Of a stretch of DNA of 64,000 bases, positions 25,702 to 35,205 are shown one piece after another. Location: assembly GCF_008033235.1 (NCBI RefSeq), contig NZ_CP042432.1, positions 2,294,001 through 2,358,000 of the forward strand, read 5' to 3'. The position numbers were made by a program, and so were the translations under genes. Source of the DNA: Anseongella ginsenosidimutans (GTDB lineage Bacteria; Bacteroidota; Bacteroidia; Sphingobacteriales; Sphingobacteriaceae). How positions within the stretch are numbered: position 1 is the first letter of the stretch; every line of letters begins with the position of its first letter. The notes under the pieces are model-generated. The model was not told the origin of the DNA. It saw only the letters and a list, made by a program, of their open reading frames with translations, and did not search any database.

Positions 25702-27597
25702 TTAGCGGTCAAAATCTTTATGCTGGATGCGGACCGCGTTGGCAATTGCCAACAGGGCAACTCCTACATCGGCAAATACTGCTCCCCACATGCTGGCCAG
25801 GCCGGCTGCGCCCAATAGGAGTACAAGCGCTTTCACGCCAAATGCAAGGCTAATATTTTGCCATACAATACGCTTGGTGGCTTTCCCGATCCGGATGGCA
25901 GTCGCAATGCGGGAAGGCTGGTCCGTCTGGATAACGACGTCGGCAGTTTCTATGGCGGCGTCACTTCCAAGGCCCCCCATTGCAATGCCTACATCGCTGA
26001 GCGCAAGGGCGGGGGCATCATTAATGCCATCGCCGGCAAAGGCGATCACGCGCGAAGGGTCTTTTTTGAGCGCTTCTATTTGCCGGACCTTTTCGTCCGG
26101 AAGCAGGTCCCCGTAATACCGGTCAATGCCCAGCCGGGCAGCCACGTCCGCTGCTACGGAGGCGCGATCACCGGACAGCATGATCGTTTCTTTTATCCCT
26201 GCGGAACGAAGCGCACGAATAGCAGCCGGGGCGTCTTCCTTTATCTTGTCGTCCACCAGCAGGTATCCCGCATATTGCCTGTTAATGGCAACTACCACCA
26301 CCGAACCTTTTATATCCTCCAGGGCAGGATCTGCAGCAATGCCGTGGTTTCTCAGCAAAGCAGTATTCCCGGCAAGTATTTCTGATCCGTTCGCAAGGCC
26401 TTTTAAACCCTGGCCGGGTATTTCTTCCACGGATTCTACCCTTATGGTTGAAAAGTCCGCTCCGTTTTCCTTTCCGTAGCGGGTAACCGCCAGCGCAACG
26501 GGATGATTAGAATGGCTTTCCAGTGCTGTTACCAGCTGAAGGAATCCGGGAGCCTGCTGATCTGCGCCTGCTGCCGCTGCTGCCGGTTCGCCGGTTTTAA
26601 CTACCATTTCGCGAACCCCGAAAACACCTTCGGTAAGGGTTCCCGTTTTGTCCAGTATAACAGTGTTCACGTTGGTAATCCGGTCCAGGTAGGCCGATCC
26701 TTTGAACAGGATGCCCCTGCGGGAGGCTGCCCCGATCCCCCCGAAATAGCCAAGGGGAATGGAAACTACGAGGGCGCAGGGACAGGAAATGACCAGAAAG
26801 ATCAGCCCCCGGTACAGCCAGTCCTCAAACTCATAGTCCGGTACGAAAAACCAGGGAAGGAAGACCAGGGCAATGGCCATACATGTAACAATTGGCGTAT
26901 AAACCCTGGCAAAGCGCCGGATGAATTGCTCTGTCTTTGCTTTGCGGGCAATGGCATTCTTTACCATTTCGAGGATCCGTGAAATGGAACTATCCTCGAA
27001 TTTCCGGTTGGCCTGCATTTCTATGACCTGGTTCATATTGATCATCCCGGCCAGCACCTGCCCGCCTTCGCGAATGGTCCTGGGTTTGCTTTCTCCTGTT
27101 AAGGCAACGGTATTAAAAGAGGAGACCGGGGACAGCAATGAACCGTCCAGGGGTACCCGTTCTCCGACTTTGACCTGCAGGGTTTCTCCAATAGCTACTT
27201 CTTCCGGGTTCACCGTCGAATATGCGCCTTCCCGGAAGACCGTGGCGCTGGCTGACCGTACATCGAGCAGGGCGGAAATGCTGCGTTTCGCTTTGCCTAC
27301 AGCTGCGTCCTGGAATAATTCCCCGACAGTATAGAAGAGCATGACGGCCACTCCTTCGGGATATTCGCCAATGGCGAATGCGCCTAATGTAGCAATGCTC
27401 ATCAGGAAGAACTCGGTGAACAGATCTCCTTTCAGGAGGGTTTTCACCGCTTTCCGGATGACCGGGAGGCCAACCGGTAAATAGGCCAGCAGGTACCAGG
27501 CCAGACGCAGAAAGCCGGTGAAGAAAGCCGGCTGCCAGAGATGGTCAGCGATCATGCCGGCAGCCAGGAGCAGGAAACTTATAATTGGTCTTAGCAT
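25702..27597 (-). CDS. heavy-metal P-type ATPase (P1B, CPC type)
   Basis: A 631-aa exporter. Visible motifs are the metal-binding SCPCALV in the membrane (C272, C274), phosphorylation site DKTGTL (D316), SNHPVA of the nucleotide domain, and AGDGINDAPALALSDVGIAM. It has no N-terminal heavy-metal-associated domain, and only about two or three short helices precede the first long cytosolic loop, which is why it is shorter than many homologues. CPC with a downstream SDVGIAMGGLGSDAAIETAD pattern fits Zn/Cd/Pb exporters. It is the last gene of the czc-like operon, 79 bp after the adaptor. Confidence 0.92.
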   Translation of the reverse strand: MLRPIISFLLLAAGMIADHLWQPAFFTGFLRLAWYLLAYLPVGLPVIRKAVKTLLKGDLFTEFFLMSIATLGAFAIGEYPEGVAVMLFYTVGELFQDAAVGKAKRSISALLDVRSASATVFREGAYSTVNPEEVAIGETLQVKVGERVPLDGSLLSPVSSFNTVALTGESKPRTIREGGQVLAGMINMNQVIEMQANRKFEDSSISRILEMVKNAIARKAKTEQFIRRFARVYTPIVTCMAIALVFLPWFFVPDYEFEDWLYRGLIFLVISCPCALVVSIPLGYFGGIGAASRRGILFKGSAYLDRITNVNTVILDKTGTLTEGVFGVREMVVKTGEPAAAAAGADQQAPGFLQLVTALESHSNHPVALAVTRYGKENGADFSTIRVESVEEIPGQGLKGLANGSEILAGNTALLRNHGIAADPALEDIKGSVVVVAINRQYAGYLLVDDKIKEDAPAAIRALRSAGIKETIMLSGDRASVAADVAARLGIDRYYGDLLPDEKVRQIEALKKDPSRVIAFAGDGINDAPALALSDVGIAMGGLGSDAAIETADVVIQTDQPSRIATAIRIGKATKRIVWQNISLAFGVKALVLLLGAAGLASMWGAVFADVGVALLAIANAVRIQHKDFDR

Positions 27598-27676
27598 CTT
27601 CTTTCTTTACCTGAAGTCAATATTAGCGATTTTTTTTGAACCATCTTGTTCCGGAAAAGGGCCGGTAAGGGCGGGA

Positions 27677-28879
27677 TCAGTGATGATGCCCTGCTTCGCC
27701 CTTTTTCATTTCAGCGAGTAAATAATAGGCGCCGCTGGTGACCACAATGGCGTCTTCGGGAAGTTGCTCTGCCGGTTTGATCGCGATGAGGCCGCCTTCC
27801 TGCACGCCGGTGCCGACTTCAACCATCCGGAACCGGCGAATACGTTCGCCTTTACCTTCTGTCTTCTTGCCTTGTTCTGCAAGGAAAATAAAGGTTTTAT
27901 CGCCTTCCCGGGCAATCCCGTCTTCCGGCAAGGCGAGGGTTTCTGTTTCTTCTGTGATGATCCTTCCCTGAACGTACATGCCCGGGATAAGATCTTCCGT
28001 GCTGCCGGTGATCTCTGCATGGACATGCACCGCCCTTGGGTCCTCTTCCAGCACCTTTCCGATGGAAAAAATGCGGGCTTCAAACGTTTCTCCCAGCATA
28101 TTTCCTACGGTAAAGAAGATTTTCTGGCCTTGTCGCAGCTTTTCCATGTCCTTCTGGAAAACCATGAGGTCGGCATGTATATGGCTATTGTCGACTATTT
28201 CGAATAATTCCTGCTGCGGCGGTACGTATTGGCCGGTAAGGACTTTTACCTTTTTGACAAAGCCGCCTATTGGCGTTGTTACGGGGATAGAAACGGAGAT
28301 TTTTCCGGAGGCCACCGCTTCGGGATCCAGGTGCAGCATGTGTAGCTTAGCCTTTAGGGCCGCAACCCTTGACTGCATTGTTTTATGATCTGCATCCGCT
28401 TGCTGAAATTGCCTGCCGGAACTGACGCCTTCTTTATACAACTGCTGTTTGCGGGTATATTCTTCTTCCAGGAAGGACAGTTCATTCAATGCTTCCTGGT
28501 AATCCTGCTGGATGGCAATCAGGTCGGGATGCGAGAGGGTAGCCAGCGTCTGGCCCTTTTTTACCTTATCTCCCTCTATTACCAGGATCCGGTTAACGTT
28601 TCCTCCCAGGTAGGCGCTTACCCGGGCTTCATTCTGGGGTGGTACTTCCAGTTGACCGTTCGCTTTAATACCGGCCCCAAGCGGATAGGCGCGGAGTGTA
28701 TCGGTTTGAATATGAACGGCATCTGCCTGCTGCCCGGTCAGCTCCACCCATCCTTCTTCATGGGATGCGGTTTCTTCCTGCTCCGTATGACCCTCATGGC
28801 CTTCTTCATGCGGCGCTGCACCCTGGCAGGCGGCCAGCAGAAAGGGCAGGAACAATAGATATTTATTTATAGTGTTCAT
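27677..28879 (-). CDS. czcB: CzcB-like RND periplasmic adaptor
   Basis: A 400-aa lipoprotein adaptor (lipobox LLAAC, Cys18). Residues 22-45 are His/Glu-rich (PHEEGHEGHTEQEETASHEE) and the C-terminus ends GHHH, both plausible Zn-binding sites. The core shows YLGGNVNRILVIEGDKVKKG, a coiled-coil hairpin at about 130-185 (EALNELSFLEEEYTRKQQLY) and TTPIGGFVKKVKVLTG. Unlike the two adaptors near 9-11 kb it lacks the Cys-type metal-binding domain. It starts 10 bp after the pump gene, in the same operon. Confidence 0.92.
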   Translation of the reverse strand: MNTINKYLLFLPFLLAACQGAAPHEEGHEGHTEQEETASHEEGWVELTGQQADAVHIQTDTLRAYPLGAGIKANGQLEVPPQNEARVSAYLGGNVNRILVIEGDKVKKGQTLATLSHPDLIAIQQDYQEALNELSFLEEEYTRKQQLYKEGVSSGRQFQQADADHKTMQSRVAALKAKLHMLHLDPEAVASGKISVSIPVTTPIGGFVKKVKVLTGQYVPPQQELFEIVDNSHIHADLMVFQKDMEKLRQGQKIFFTVGNMLGETFEARIFSIGKVLEEDPRAVHVHAEITGSTEDLIPGMYVQGRIITEETETLALPEDGIAREGDKTFIFLAEQGKKTEGKGERIRRFRMVEVGTGVQEGGLIAIKPAEQLPEDAIVVTSGAYYLLAEMKKGEAGHHH

Positions 28880-28889
28880 TTTGATCGTT

Positions 28890-31800
28890 TTAGAATTGTC
28901 CGGAAATAAACTGGAGTTCGTTCTTTGCCTGGAAGTAATTGTTGAGGCTTTCGAGAAAGGCTGTGCGTGTCCGGACGGCTTCGTCCGTTAATTGAATGTA
29001 GGCCGTATAGTCTATTTCCCCGTAACGGTAGCTTTTGGCTGCCGCAGTTACCTGCTCTGTGGCCAGGGGGAGCCCTTCCTCCAGGTAAAAATCAATGGAG
29101 GCCCGCGTCTTTTGCAGTTCTGCCTCCAGTTTCCTTAGCTGCCACTGCAATCTGGACGCTTCCAGGAGGAGGCGGTTTTCGGCAATCTTCTTTTCCGTCT
29201 TTGCGGCCTTTATGTTGCCTTTTTGAGGGATGAACCAAAGTGGGATTTGTATGCCCACCTGCCAGGAATAAAATCCTTTTTGTCCACCGGCCTGCTGCCA
29301 GGCATATTCTCCGCTGAAGGAGGGAAGCAGCTCCGCACGTGCCATTCTTATGCGTGCCTGCTGCACGCGAATGTCCTGCCGGAATGGTTCCAGGAGCGGG
29401 TTGCTTTTTAGAACCAGGGAGTCAGCCGCGTTTCCTGAATCAGCGGCGTTTCCTGAATTCGCCCCCTTTCCCGAATTTGCCCCCTTTCCCGGGTTTGTCC
29501 CTTTTCCCGGGTTCGCCCCCTTCCCCGGCGGGCCCGGCTTGTTTGCCCCGCTATCCTGCAGAATGTTTTGTCCGGCCGGAATCGACATTTCCTCCAGGTA
29601 ATGCACGCCGAACCGTTTTTCAATGCCCGTCCATCGCACGAGGGCGGCAAGGGCAATTTCATAGTCCTCGGTTGCCTGCCGGAGCGCCAGCTTTACCTTT
29701 TGATATTTTCCCCTTGCGGCCAGGTATTCCAGCCGGGGTGATTCGCCTGTTTCAAACCGAAGGAGGGCGGCTTCTTCAAAGCGGCGGTAAATACTGTCCA
29801 GTTCGCGGGTTACTCTTAAACGGCTCCGTGCAAAAGCGGCATGATAATAAGCCGAAGAGGTATTTTTTGTGACTTCCAGCCCGCTAAGATCCCGGTTGAT
29901 CTTGCTGAGCCGGATAAGTTCGCTTCTCCATTTGCTGCGGCTGAAGCTGCCGAAAATATCCACGTTTTGCTGCCCAATCCCTACCAGCGTCTGCACTCCC
30001 GGCCCACTACCGCCTGCTTCTTCCATACCGGTAAATACACGAGTGTCTCCAAGTTGCCAGGCGGTTTCCTTTAATTCATTTTGCTTCACTACAGACAGTT
30101 CGGCGAGCTTCATCGAAGGATGATAGGCGCGGGCCTTTTCCCGGGCTTCCTGCAGGCTTATCAGGGAATCCGTTTGCGGAAGCGGGTCCTCTGTAAACTC
30201 AGGAGTCCCGTTGGGGATTTCAGGAGCGTTGGAAGCCGCAGCATTGCCGGGCCGGGACAGGCCGGTCAGTATCCCGGTAAGGCAGAATGCGATCAGGAAA
30301 GATTTCATTGTTTTTAGTTTTGAACGATTAAGGGAACGCTGTTCCGTCCACTGGTAGAGCAGGGGTAAAACCAGCAGCGTGAGAAGGGTAGAGGTTAATA
30401 GCCCTCCGATGACCACGGTGGCAAGCGGCCGCTGTACTTCGGCGCCCGCCGAGGTGGAAATGGCCATGGGAAGAAAGCCGGTAATGGCAGCCAGGGCGGT
30501 GAGCAGTACCGGGCGAAGGCGTTCACCTGCGCCCTGCCGGATGCGTTCCCCGAGCGGGACGCCCTCGGTTTTGAGGGAATTAAAGCGGCTTACCAGCACC
30601 AGCCCGTTGAGAACGGCCACCCCGAAAAGTACCACGAATCCGACGCCGGCTGAGATGCTGAAGGGCATTCCCCGCAGCCACAGGGCCATAACTCCTCCGA
30701 TGGCTGCCAGCGGGATGGCCATATAGATCATCAGCGTTTGACTCAGTGAATGCAGGGCGAAATAAAGCAGCAGGAAGATCAGCGCCAGGGCCAGCGGAAC
30801 AACCAGTGAAAGCCGCTTTCCCGCCCGTTCAAGGTTTTCGAACGCTCCCCCGTACTCGATATAATAGCCTGGGGGAAGTTCCAGTTCCGCCTGCAGTTTT
30901 TCCCGGATCTCTTCCACAAGGCTTTCAATGTCCCGGTCGCGCACATTAATACCCACATAGGTCCTTCGCCGGGTATCATCGCGTGAGATCTGTATGGGAG
31001 CAGGCTGGTATTCAATAGTGGCAAGGGCCGAGATAGGCACCTGGCTTCCGTCCGGGAGGCTGACGTAGAGATTTTGCAGGTCCCGGATATTCGCCCGGTA
31101 CTGTTCGTCCAGGCGGATAACCAGGTCAAACCGCTTTTCCCCTTCAAAGATCACACCCGCGGCGGCGCCGGCGAAGGCGGCATTGACCATTTTGTTCAGG
31201 GCTTCAACATTCATTCCGTATTCTGCCAGCTTTGCCCGGTCGTAGGCGACAACCAGCTGGGGAAGGCCGCTGGTGGCTTCCACGCGCATATCGGCAACGC
31301 CGTCGATGCCGGAGATGAGCGAGCCCATTTCCGCGGCTTTGGCAGCCAGCACCTCCAGATCTTCTCCGTAAAGCTTCACGGCAATGTCCTCCCGGACACC
31401 GCTTATCAGTTCGTTAAAGCGCATTTCTATGGGCTGGGTGAATTCATAGTTCACACCGGGAATAAGCGCAAGCGTTTCTTTTATTTTTTCGATCAGCTCT
31501 TCTTTGGAACCTGCCGAAACCCAGTCCTTTTCCGGTTTAAGAATGACGAACACATCCGCCATATCCATGGGCATAGGGTCGGTAGGTACGTCGGATACCC
31601 CTATCCGGCTTAAGACATGTTCGGCTTCCGGGAAGTTTTCAAGGATCAGCTTTTCGATCCTGGTAGTTGCTTCCACGGTCTCTGTAAGGGAACTGCCTGG
31701 TTTCAGGATGGCGTGAAAAGCGATGTCCCCTTCGTCCAGCTGCGGCATAAATTCTCCGCCCATCCGCGTAAAGATAGCTATGGTGGCGGCCAGTAAGACC

Positions 31801-33452
31801 AGGGAGATAATAATCGTGGCCTTGGCATGATCCAGCGCGCGCCGCAGCAAAGGAATGTATATTCCCCGCAGGAATTCCATCAGGCGTTCGCTGCTGCGCC
31901 GGACCCATGCGGAGAATTTCCCCCTTTCCCTCCTGGGATGGAGGAACAAGGCCGACATGCAGGGTATATAAGTAAGGCAAAGCAGGATAGCTCCCAATAC
32001 AGCAAACCCGAAAGTATAAGCCATGGGCCGGAACATTTTTCCTTCCACACCTTCCAGCGCCAGGATAGGCATGAAGACGATCAGGATGATCAGCTGACCG
32101 AAAAAGGCCGTGTTCATCAGGCTGCCGGAGGATGTTAGTACAACTTTGTCCATTTGCTGCCTGCTCAGGCTTCGCCCGGAAGCTGTTTGCCCGGACAGCT
32201 GAAAAGCGACCCCTTCCACGATAATTACCGCGCCGTCTATAATAATGCCGAAGTCAATAGCTCCAAGGCTCATCAGGTTAGCCCATACGCCGAATATGCG
32301 CATTAAAATAAAAGCGAAAAGCAGGGATAGCGGAATGATGGATGCGATAATAAGCCCGCCGCGCAGGTTGCCAAGCAGCAATACAAGTACCAGGACAACG
32401 ATCAGCGCGCCTTCCGCCAGGTTTTTCCCAATTGTAAAAGAGGTTCTTTCTATCAGGTCGCTTCTGTCCAGGAAGGCATGAATATCCAGCCCTTCAGGCA
32501 GCGATTCCCTGACTTGTTCCATGCGTTCCTTTACATTGGCGATCACTTTATTTGAGTTGGCGCCTTTAAGCATCATGATGGTGCCTCCCACGGCTTCCCC
32601 TTTCCCGTCTTTGGTGAAAGCGCCATAGCGGACTGCGGAGCCCAGCCGGACGCTGGCCAGGTCCCGGATAAGTACCGGCGCGTTTCCGCCGGTTTTGACG
32701 GGAATGTTTTCGATATCTCTGAGCGAACGGAGAATGCCCTCGCCCCGGATAAAGACCGCCTGGTGGTTTCGTTCAATATAGGCTCCTCCGGTATTCCGGT
32801 TGCCGGCTTCCAGCGCACGGTAAACGTCCAGGATGTCAATGTTCAGGCTGTTCAGGCGATCCGGGTCCAGCGCGACCTCGTATTGTTTTACCGAACCGCC
32901 GAAACTGTTTACTTCCACTACCCCGGGAAGCATGGCCATCTGGCGCTTTACGATCCAGTCCTGGATCGTGCGGAGTTCCCTGCCGGAATAAACCGTATCG
33001 TAACCGGGAAGCGGGTCAATGGTATATTGATATATTTCTCCCAGGCCGGTGCTGATAGGCCCCATAAAAGGCTTTCCAAAGCCTTCCGGTATTTTTTCTT
33101 CTACTTCATTCAACTGTTCGGATACCAGCTGGCGGGGCAGGTAGGTGCCCATATTTTCTTCAAATACAATGGTGACCACCGAAAGCCCGAAACGGGATAT
33201 GGAACGAATTTCCATCACTCCGGGAAGATTGGCCATTGCCAGTTCCACGGGATAAGTAACAAACTGTTCGATATCTTCGGTGGACAGGCTGGGAGCGGTC
33301 GTGATCACCTGCACCTGGTTATTGGTGATATCCGGGATAGCGTCAAGCGGCACCCGGGTCATGGACCAGCCACCCGCGATAACCAGGGCAATGGTCATCA
33401 GGATAATGAACAGTTTGTTTTTTATTGAAAATGCAATAATACTGCCGATCAT
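28890..33452 (-). CDS. czcA: CzcA heavy-metal RND pump fused to a TolC-type outer-membrane factor
   Basis: A 1520-aa fusion. Residues 1-1045 are a complete HME-RND pump: IIAFSIKNKLFIILMTIALV start, proton-relay DFGIIIDGAVIIVE of the HME1 Co/Zn/Cd class in TM4, GGEFMPQLDEGDIAF, and a last helix ending near LLVLPLLYQWTEQ. Residues 1049-1520 are a TolC/CzcC-like factor. The join contains Met1049 and an apparent signal peptide (KSFLIAFCLTGILTGLSRPG, then NAAAS), as if two adjacent genes had lost the stop between them. Fused CzcA-TolC proteins of this size are known in Bacteroidota. A hexapeptide repeat lies at 1309-1344. No frameshift is seen. The adaptor gene follows. Confidence 0.93.
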   Translation of the reverse strand: MIGSIIAFSIKNKLFIILMTIALVIAGGWSMTRVPLDAIPDITNNQVQVITTAPSLSTEDIEQFVTYPVELAMANLPGVMEIRSISRFGLSVVTIVFEENMGTYLPRQLVSEQLNEVEEKIPEGFGKPFMGPISTGLGEIYQYTIDPLPGYDTVYSGRELRTIQDWIVKRQMAMLPGVVEVNSFGGSVKQYEVALDPDRLNSLNIDILDVYRALEAGNRNTGGAYIERNHQAVFIRGEGILRSLRDIENIPVKTGGNAPVLIRDLASVRLGSAVRYGAFTKDGKGEAVGGTIMMLKGANSNKVIANVKERMEQVRESLPEGLDIHAFLDRSDLIERTSFTIGKNLAEGALIVVLVLVLLLGNLRGGLIIASIIPLSLLFAFILMRIFGVWANLMSLGAIDFGIIIDGAVIIVEGVAFQLSGQTASGRSLSRQQMDKVVLTSSGSLMNTAFFGQLIILIVFMPILALEGVEGKMFRPMAYTFGFAVLGAILLCLTYIPCMSALFLHPRRERGKFSAWVRRSSERLMEFLRGIYIPLLRRALDHAKATIIISLVLLAATIAIFTRMGGEFMPQLDEGDIAFHAILKPGSSLTETVEATTRIEKLILENFPEAEHVLSRIGVSDVPTDPMPMDMADVFVILKPEKDWVSAGSKEELIEKIKETLALIPGVNYEFTQPIEMRFNELISGVREDIAVKLYGEDLEVLAAKAAEMGSLISGIDGVADMRVEATSGLPQLVVAYDRAKLAEYGMNVEALNKMVNAAFAGAAAGVIFEGEKRFDLVIRLDEQYRANIRDLQNLYVSLPDGSQVPISALATIEYQPAPIQISRDDTRRRTYVGINVRDRDIESLVEEIREKLQAELELPPGYYIEYGGAFENLERAGKRLSLVVPLALALIFLLLYFALHSLSQTLMIYMAIPLAAIGGVMALWLRGMPFSISAGVGFVVLFGVAVLNGLVLVSRFNSLKTEGVPLGERIRQGAGERLRPVLLTALAAITGFLPMAISTSAGAEVQRPLATVVIGGLLTSTLLTLLVLPLLYQWTEQRSLNRSKLKTMKSFLIAFCLTGILTGLSRPGNAAASNAPEIPNGTPEFTEDPLPQTDSLISLQEAREKARAYHPSMKLAELSVVKQNELKETAWQLGDTRVFTGMEEAGGSGPGVQTLVGIGQQNVDIFGSFSRSKWRSELIRLSKINRDLSGLEVTKNTSSAYYHAAFARSRLRVTRELDSIYRRFEEAALLRFETGESPRLEYLAARGKYQKVKLALRQATEDYEIALAALVRWTGIEKRFGVHYLEEMSIPAGQNILQDSGANKPGPPGKGANPGKGTNPGKGANSGKGANSGNAADSGNAADSLVLKSNPLLEPFRQDIRVQQARIRMARAELLPSFSGEYAWQQAGGQKGFYSWQVGIQIPLWFIPQKGNIKAAKTEKKIAENRLLLEASRLQWQLRKLEAELQKTRASIDFYLEEGLPLATEQVTAAAKSYRYGEIDYTAYIQLTDEAVRTRTAFLESLNNYFQAKNELQFISGQF
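29421..29528 (-). repeat. six 18-bp in-frame repeats in the TolC part of the fusion
   Basis: Read on the minus strand from 29528, six consecutive 18-bp units encode PGKGAN, PGKGTN, PGKGAN, SGKGAN, SGNAAD, SGNAAD (residues 1309-1344). They lie in a loop between two helical segments of the outer-membrane factor. Confidence 0.93.
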
Positions 33453-33551
33453 AAAATTTATTTATAGCCGGAGGCAGGGCGAATTGACAGCCGTCAGCCT
33501 GCGGTTTTATCCATAAAAAAATAGTAATTCAGAAAGAGGGGAAGGTGCGAA

Positions 33552-33944
33552 TCAGGAAAATTGCGGAGGCTGCCAGATGCTGGCGGAGAAGCGTGAAGGA
33601 AGATGAGCCTGGTAAGGGCTGTATAACTGCCGGACAGGTACCGCCAGCCGGAATTCTACCATTACCGGCTGGATTAACACCGTGAGCGTATGTCCCGTCG
33701 GGCAACAATTGTGTTCTTTGAAAGGCAGGGAATGATCGTCTGCAGGTTCTTTGTTTTCTTCTGCGTAATGAAAAGTAATGAATTCGGCCAGGTTCATGCC
33801 GTCCGGATCCGCCTGGTGTTCCAGGTAATGTTCAACCAGGTCAGGTATCCTGGCAAGGTCGCAAAAACCCATATTGGGCATGAGCCCCGCAGAAAGGAGG
33901 TAAAGTGCAAGTATTATGGATATGAATGACCTCATTCCCTGCAA
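33552..33944 (-). CDS. small exported protein with WQPP tail heading the czc-like operon
   Basis: A 130-aa protein with a signal peptide (residues 5-24, SFISIILALYLLSAGLMP), three later cysteines (GFCDL, HNCCPTGH) and several His and acidic residues (VEHYLEHQADPDG, DDHS). The end, SRFSASIWQPPQFS, closely matches the WQPPK tail of the DUF6660-like protein at 15.6-15.95 kb, although the body shares little. It lies 99 bp upstream of the pump fusion on the same strand. A family name is not certain and the function is unknown. Confidence 0.65.
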   Translation of the reverse strand: MQGMRSFISIILALYLLSAGLMPNMGFCDLARIPDLVEHYLEHQADPDGMNLAEFITFHYAEENKEPADDHSLPFKEHNCCPTGHTLTVLIQPVMVEFRLAVPVRQLYSPYQAHLPSRFSASIWQPPQFS

Positions 33945-34010
33945 ACTTACGGGAATTTAGCTGAATAGTTTAAATTTACCGTTTGGAATTTTTCATACCG
34001 GCAAAGCAAA

Positions 34011-35195
34011 ATGAACCTACAAAAGAGAACTGCAGCTATCCTGACACTTGCCCTGGTTCTGTGGCAGAGCCTTGCAGGTGGGCAATCCCACCCATTAAAA
34101 GACACGGTAAATTTTCATTTTTCGGTTGAAACCGCGCCGGAATGGGATGCGCTCTTTAACCGTACTTCGGGCTGGTTTGGGGCTGACGGAATTTTTTCCA
34201 TTCCCCTCAGCGGCACAGACCGGGGGGAAAAAAGGGACAGCGTCCTGTTCATATTCAGCGATACCATGATCGGGGAGATTGCAGGCGGAAAGCTCCAGCC
34301 GGGTTGGAGCATGGTGAATAACTCCGTGGCTTACCTGCCGGGCAGCAAACCTGATGAAAAGCGGATCCGTTTTTTCTGGAAACAAGACGAAAACGGAAAG
34401 CCGGCTACCTTTTTCGTTCCATCTACGCCTTCAGCTGAAAAGGGAGATTATTATTGGCTGGGAGACGGCTTTGTAAATCAGGAAATGGATAACGCGACCT
34501 ATATTTTTGCTTACCGAATGCGGAATCTCAGCGACGAAGCCTGGTCCTTCTCCGAAATGGGCAATGTGCTTATCAAACTTCCTGCCGGCAGCAGGCCCCC
34601 TTTTAAGGACCAGCAGCAGATAGAAACGCCGCTGTCTTTCTCCGGGCCGGAGGGGAAAGGTTCCTTTGGGGCGGGGATATTCGTGAACACGGAAAGCGCC
34701 GGCGCTCCCCGGCCGGACGGCTATGTGTATGTCTACGGGATTAGGGGAAAAGCAAAAAACCTGGTGGTTGCCAGGGTATTGCCGGAGAATTTCGAGGATT
34801 TCTCCCGTTGGAAGTATTGGGACGGGAAAGGATGGAATGCGGATATGCAAAAATCGGCAATGGTGGCGCATCGTCTTTCCAACGAGCTTAGCGTATCTGC
34901 GCTTCCTGACGGCCGTTATGCCCTGGTATTCCAGCAAGACGGAATAGGACGGGTAGTTGGCCTTCGCCTGGGGCTTCGGCCGGAAGGCCCTTTTGGCCCG
35001 GTGATTAAATTATGGGAATGTACTGAATCACAGCAAAAGAATATAATTGTGTACAATGCCAAAGTCCATCCTGCATTGTCGAAGCCGGGAGAATTATTGA
35101 TAAGCTACAATGTAAACGCCTTTGATTTTATGAACGAGATAAAAAAGCAGCCGAACCTTTACCGGCCCAGGTTTATCAGGGTGAAATTAAAATAG
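34011..35195 (+). CDS. exported DUF4185/DUF5005-like protein
   Basis: A 394-aa exported protein, most likely a five-bladed propeller of the DUF4185/DUF5005 type often seen in glycan-related loci. Visible features are a signal peptide ending SLAGGQS, RTSGWFGADGIFSIPL, VLFIFSDTMIGEI, MVNNSVAYLPG, YYWLGDGFVNQ, and late LLISYNVNAFDFMNE. The repeated aromatic-Gly-Asp strands resemble GH43-like propellers, but I see no certain catalytic triad. The Tm-1-like gene starts 10 bp after its stop, so the two are probably in one operon. Confidence 0.65.
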   Translation: MNLQKRTAAILTLALVLWQSLAGGQSHPLKDTVNFHFSVETAPEWDALFNRTSGWFGADGIFSIPLSGTDRGEKRDSVLFIFSDTMIGEIAGGKLQPGWSMVNNSVAYLPGSKPDEKRIRFFWKQDENGKPATFFVPSTPSAEKGDYYWLGDGFVNQEMDNATYIFAYRMRNLSDEAWSFSEMGNVLIKLPAGSRPPFKDQQQIETPLSFSGPEGKGSFGAGIFVNTESAGAPRPDGYVYVYGIRGKAKNLVVARVLPENFEDFSRWKYWDGKGWNADMQKSAMVAHRLSNELSVSALPDGRYALVFQQDGIGRVVGLRLGLRPEGPFGPVIKLWECTESQQKNIIVYNAKVHPALSKPGELLISYNVNAFDFMNEIKKQPNLYRPRFIRVKLK

Positions 35196-35205
35196 AAGCC
35201 GTTCA

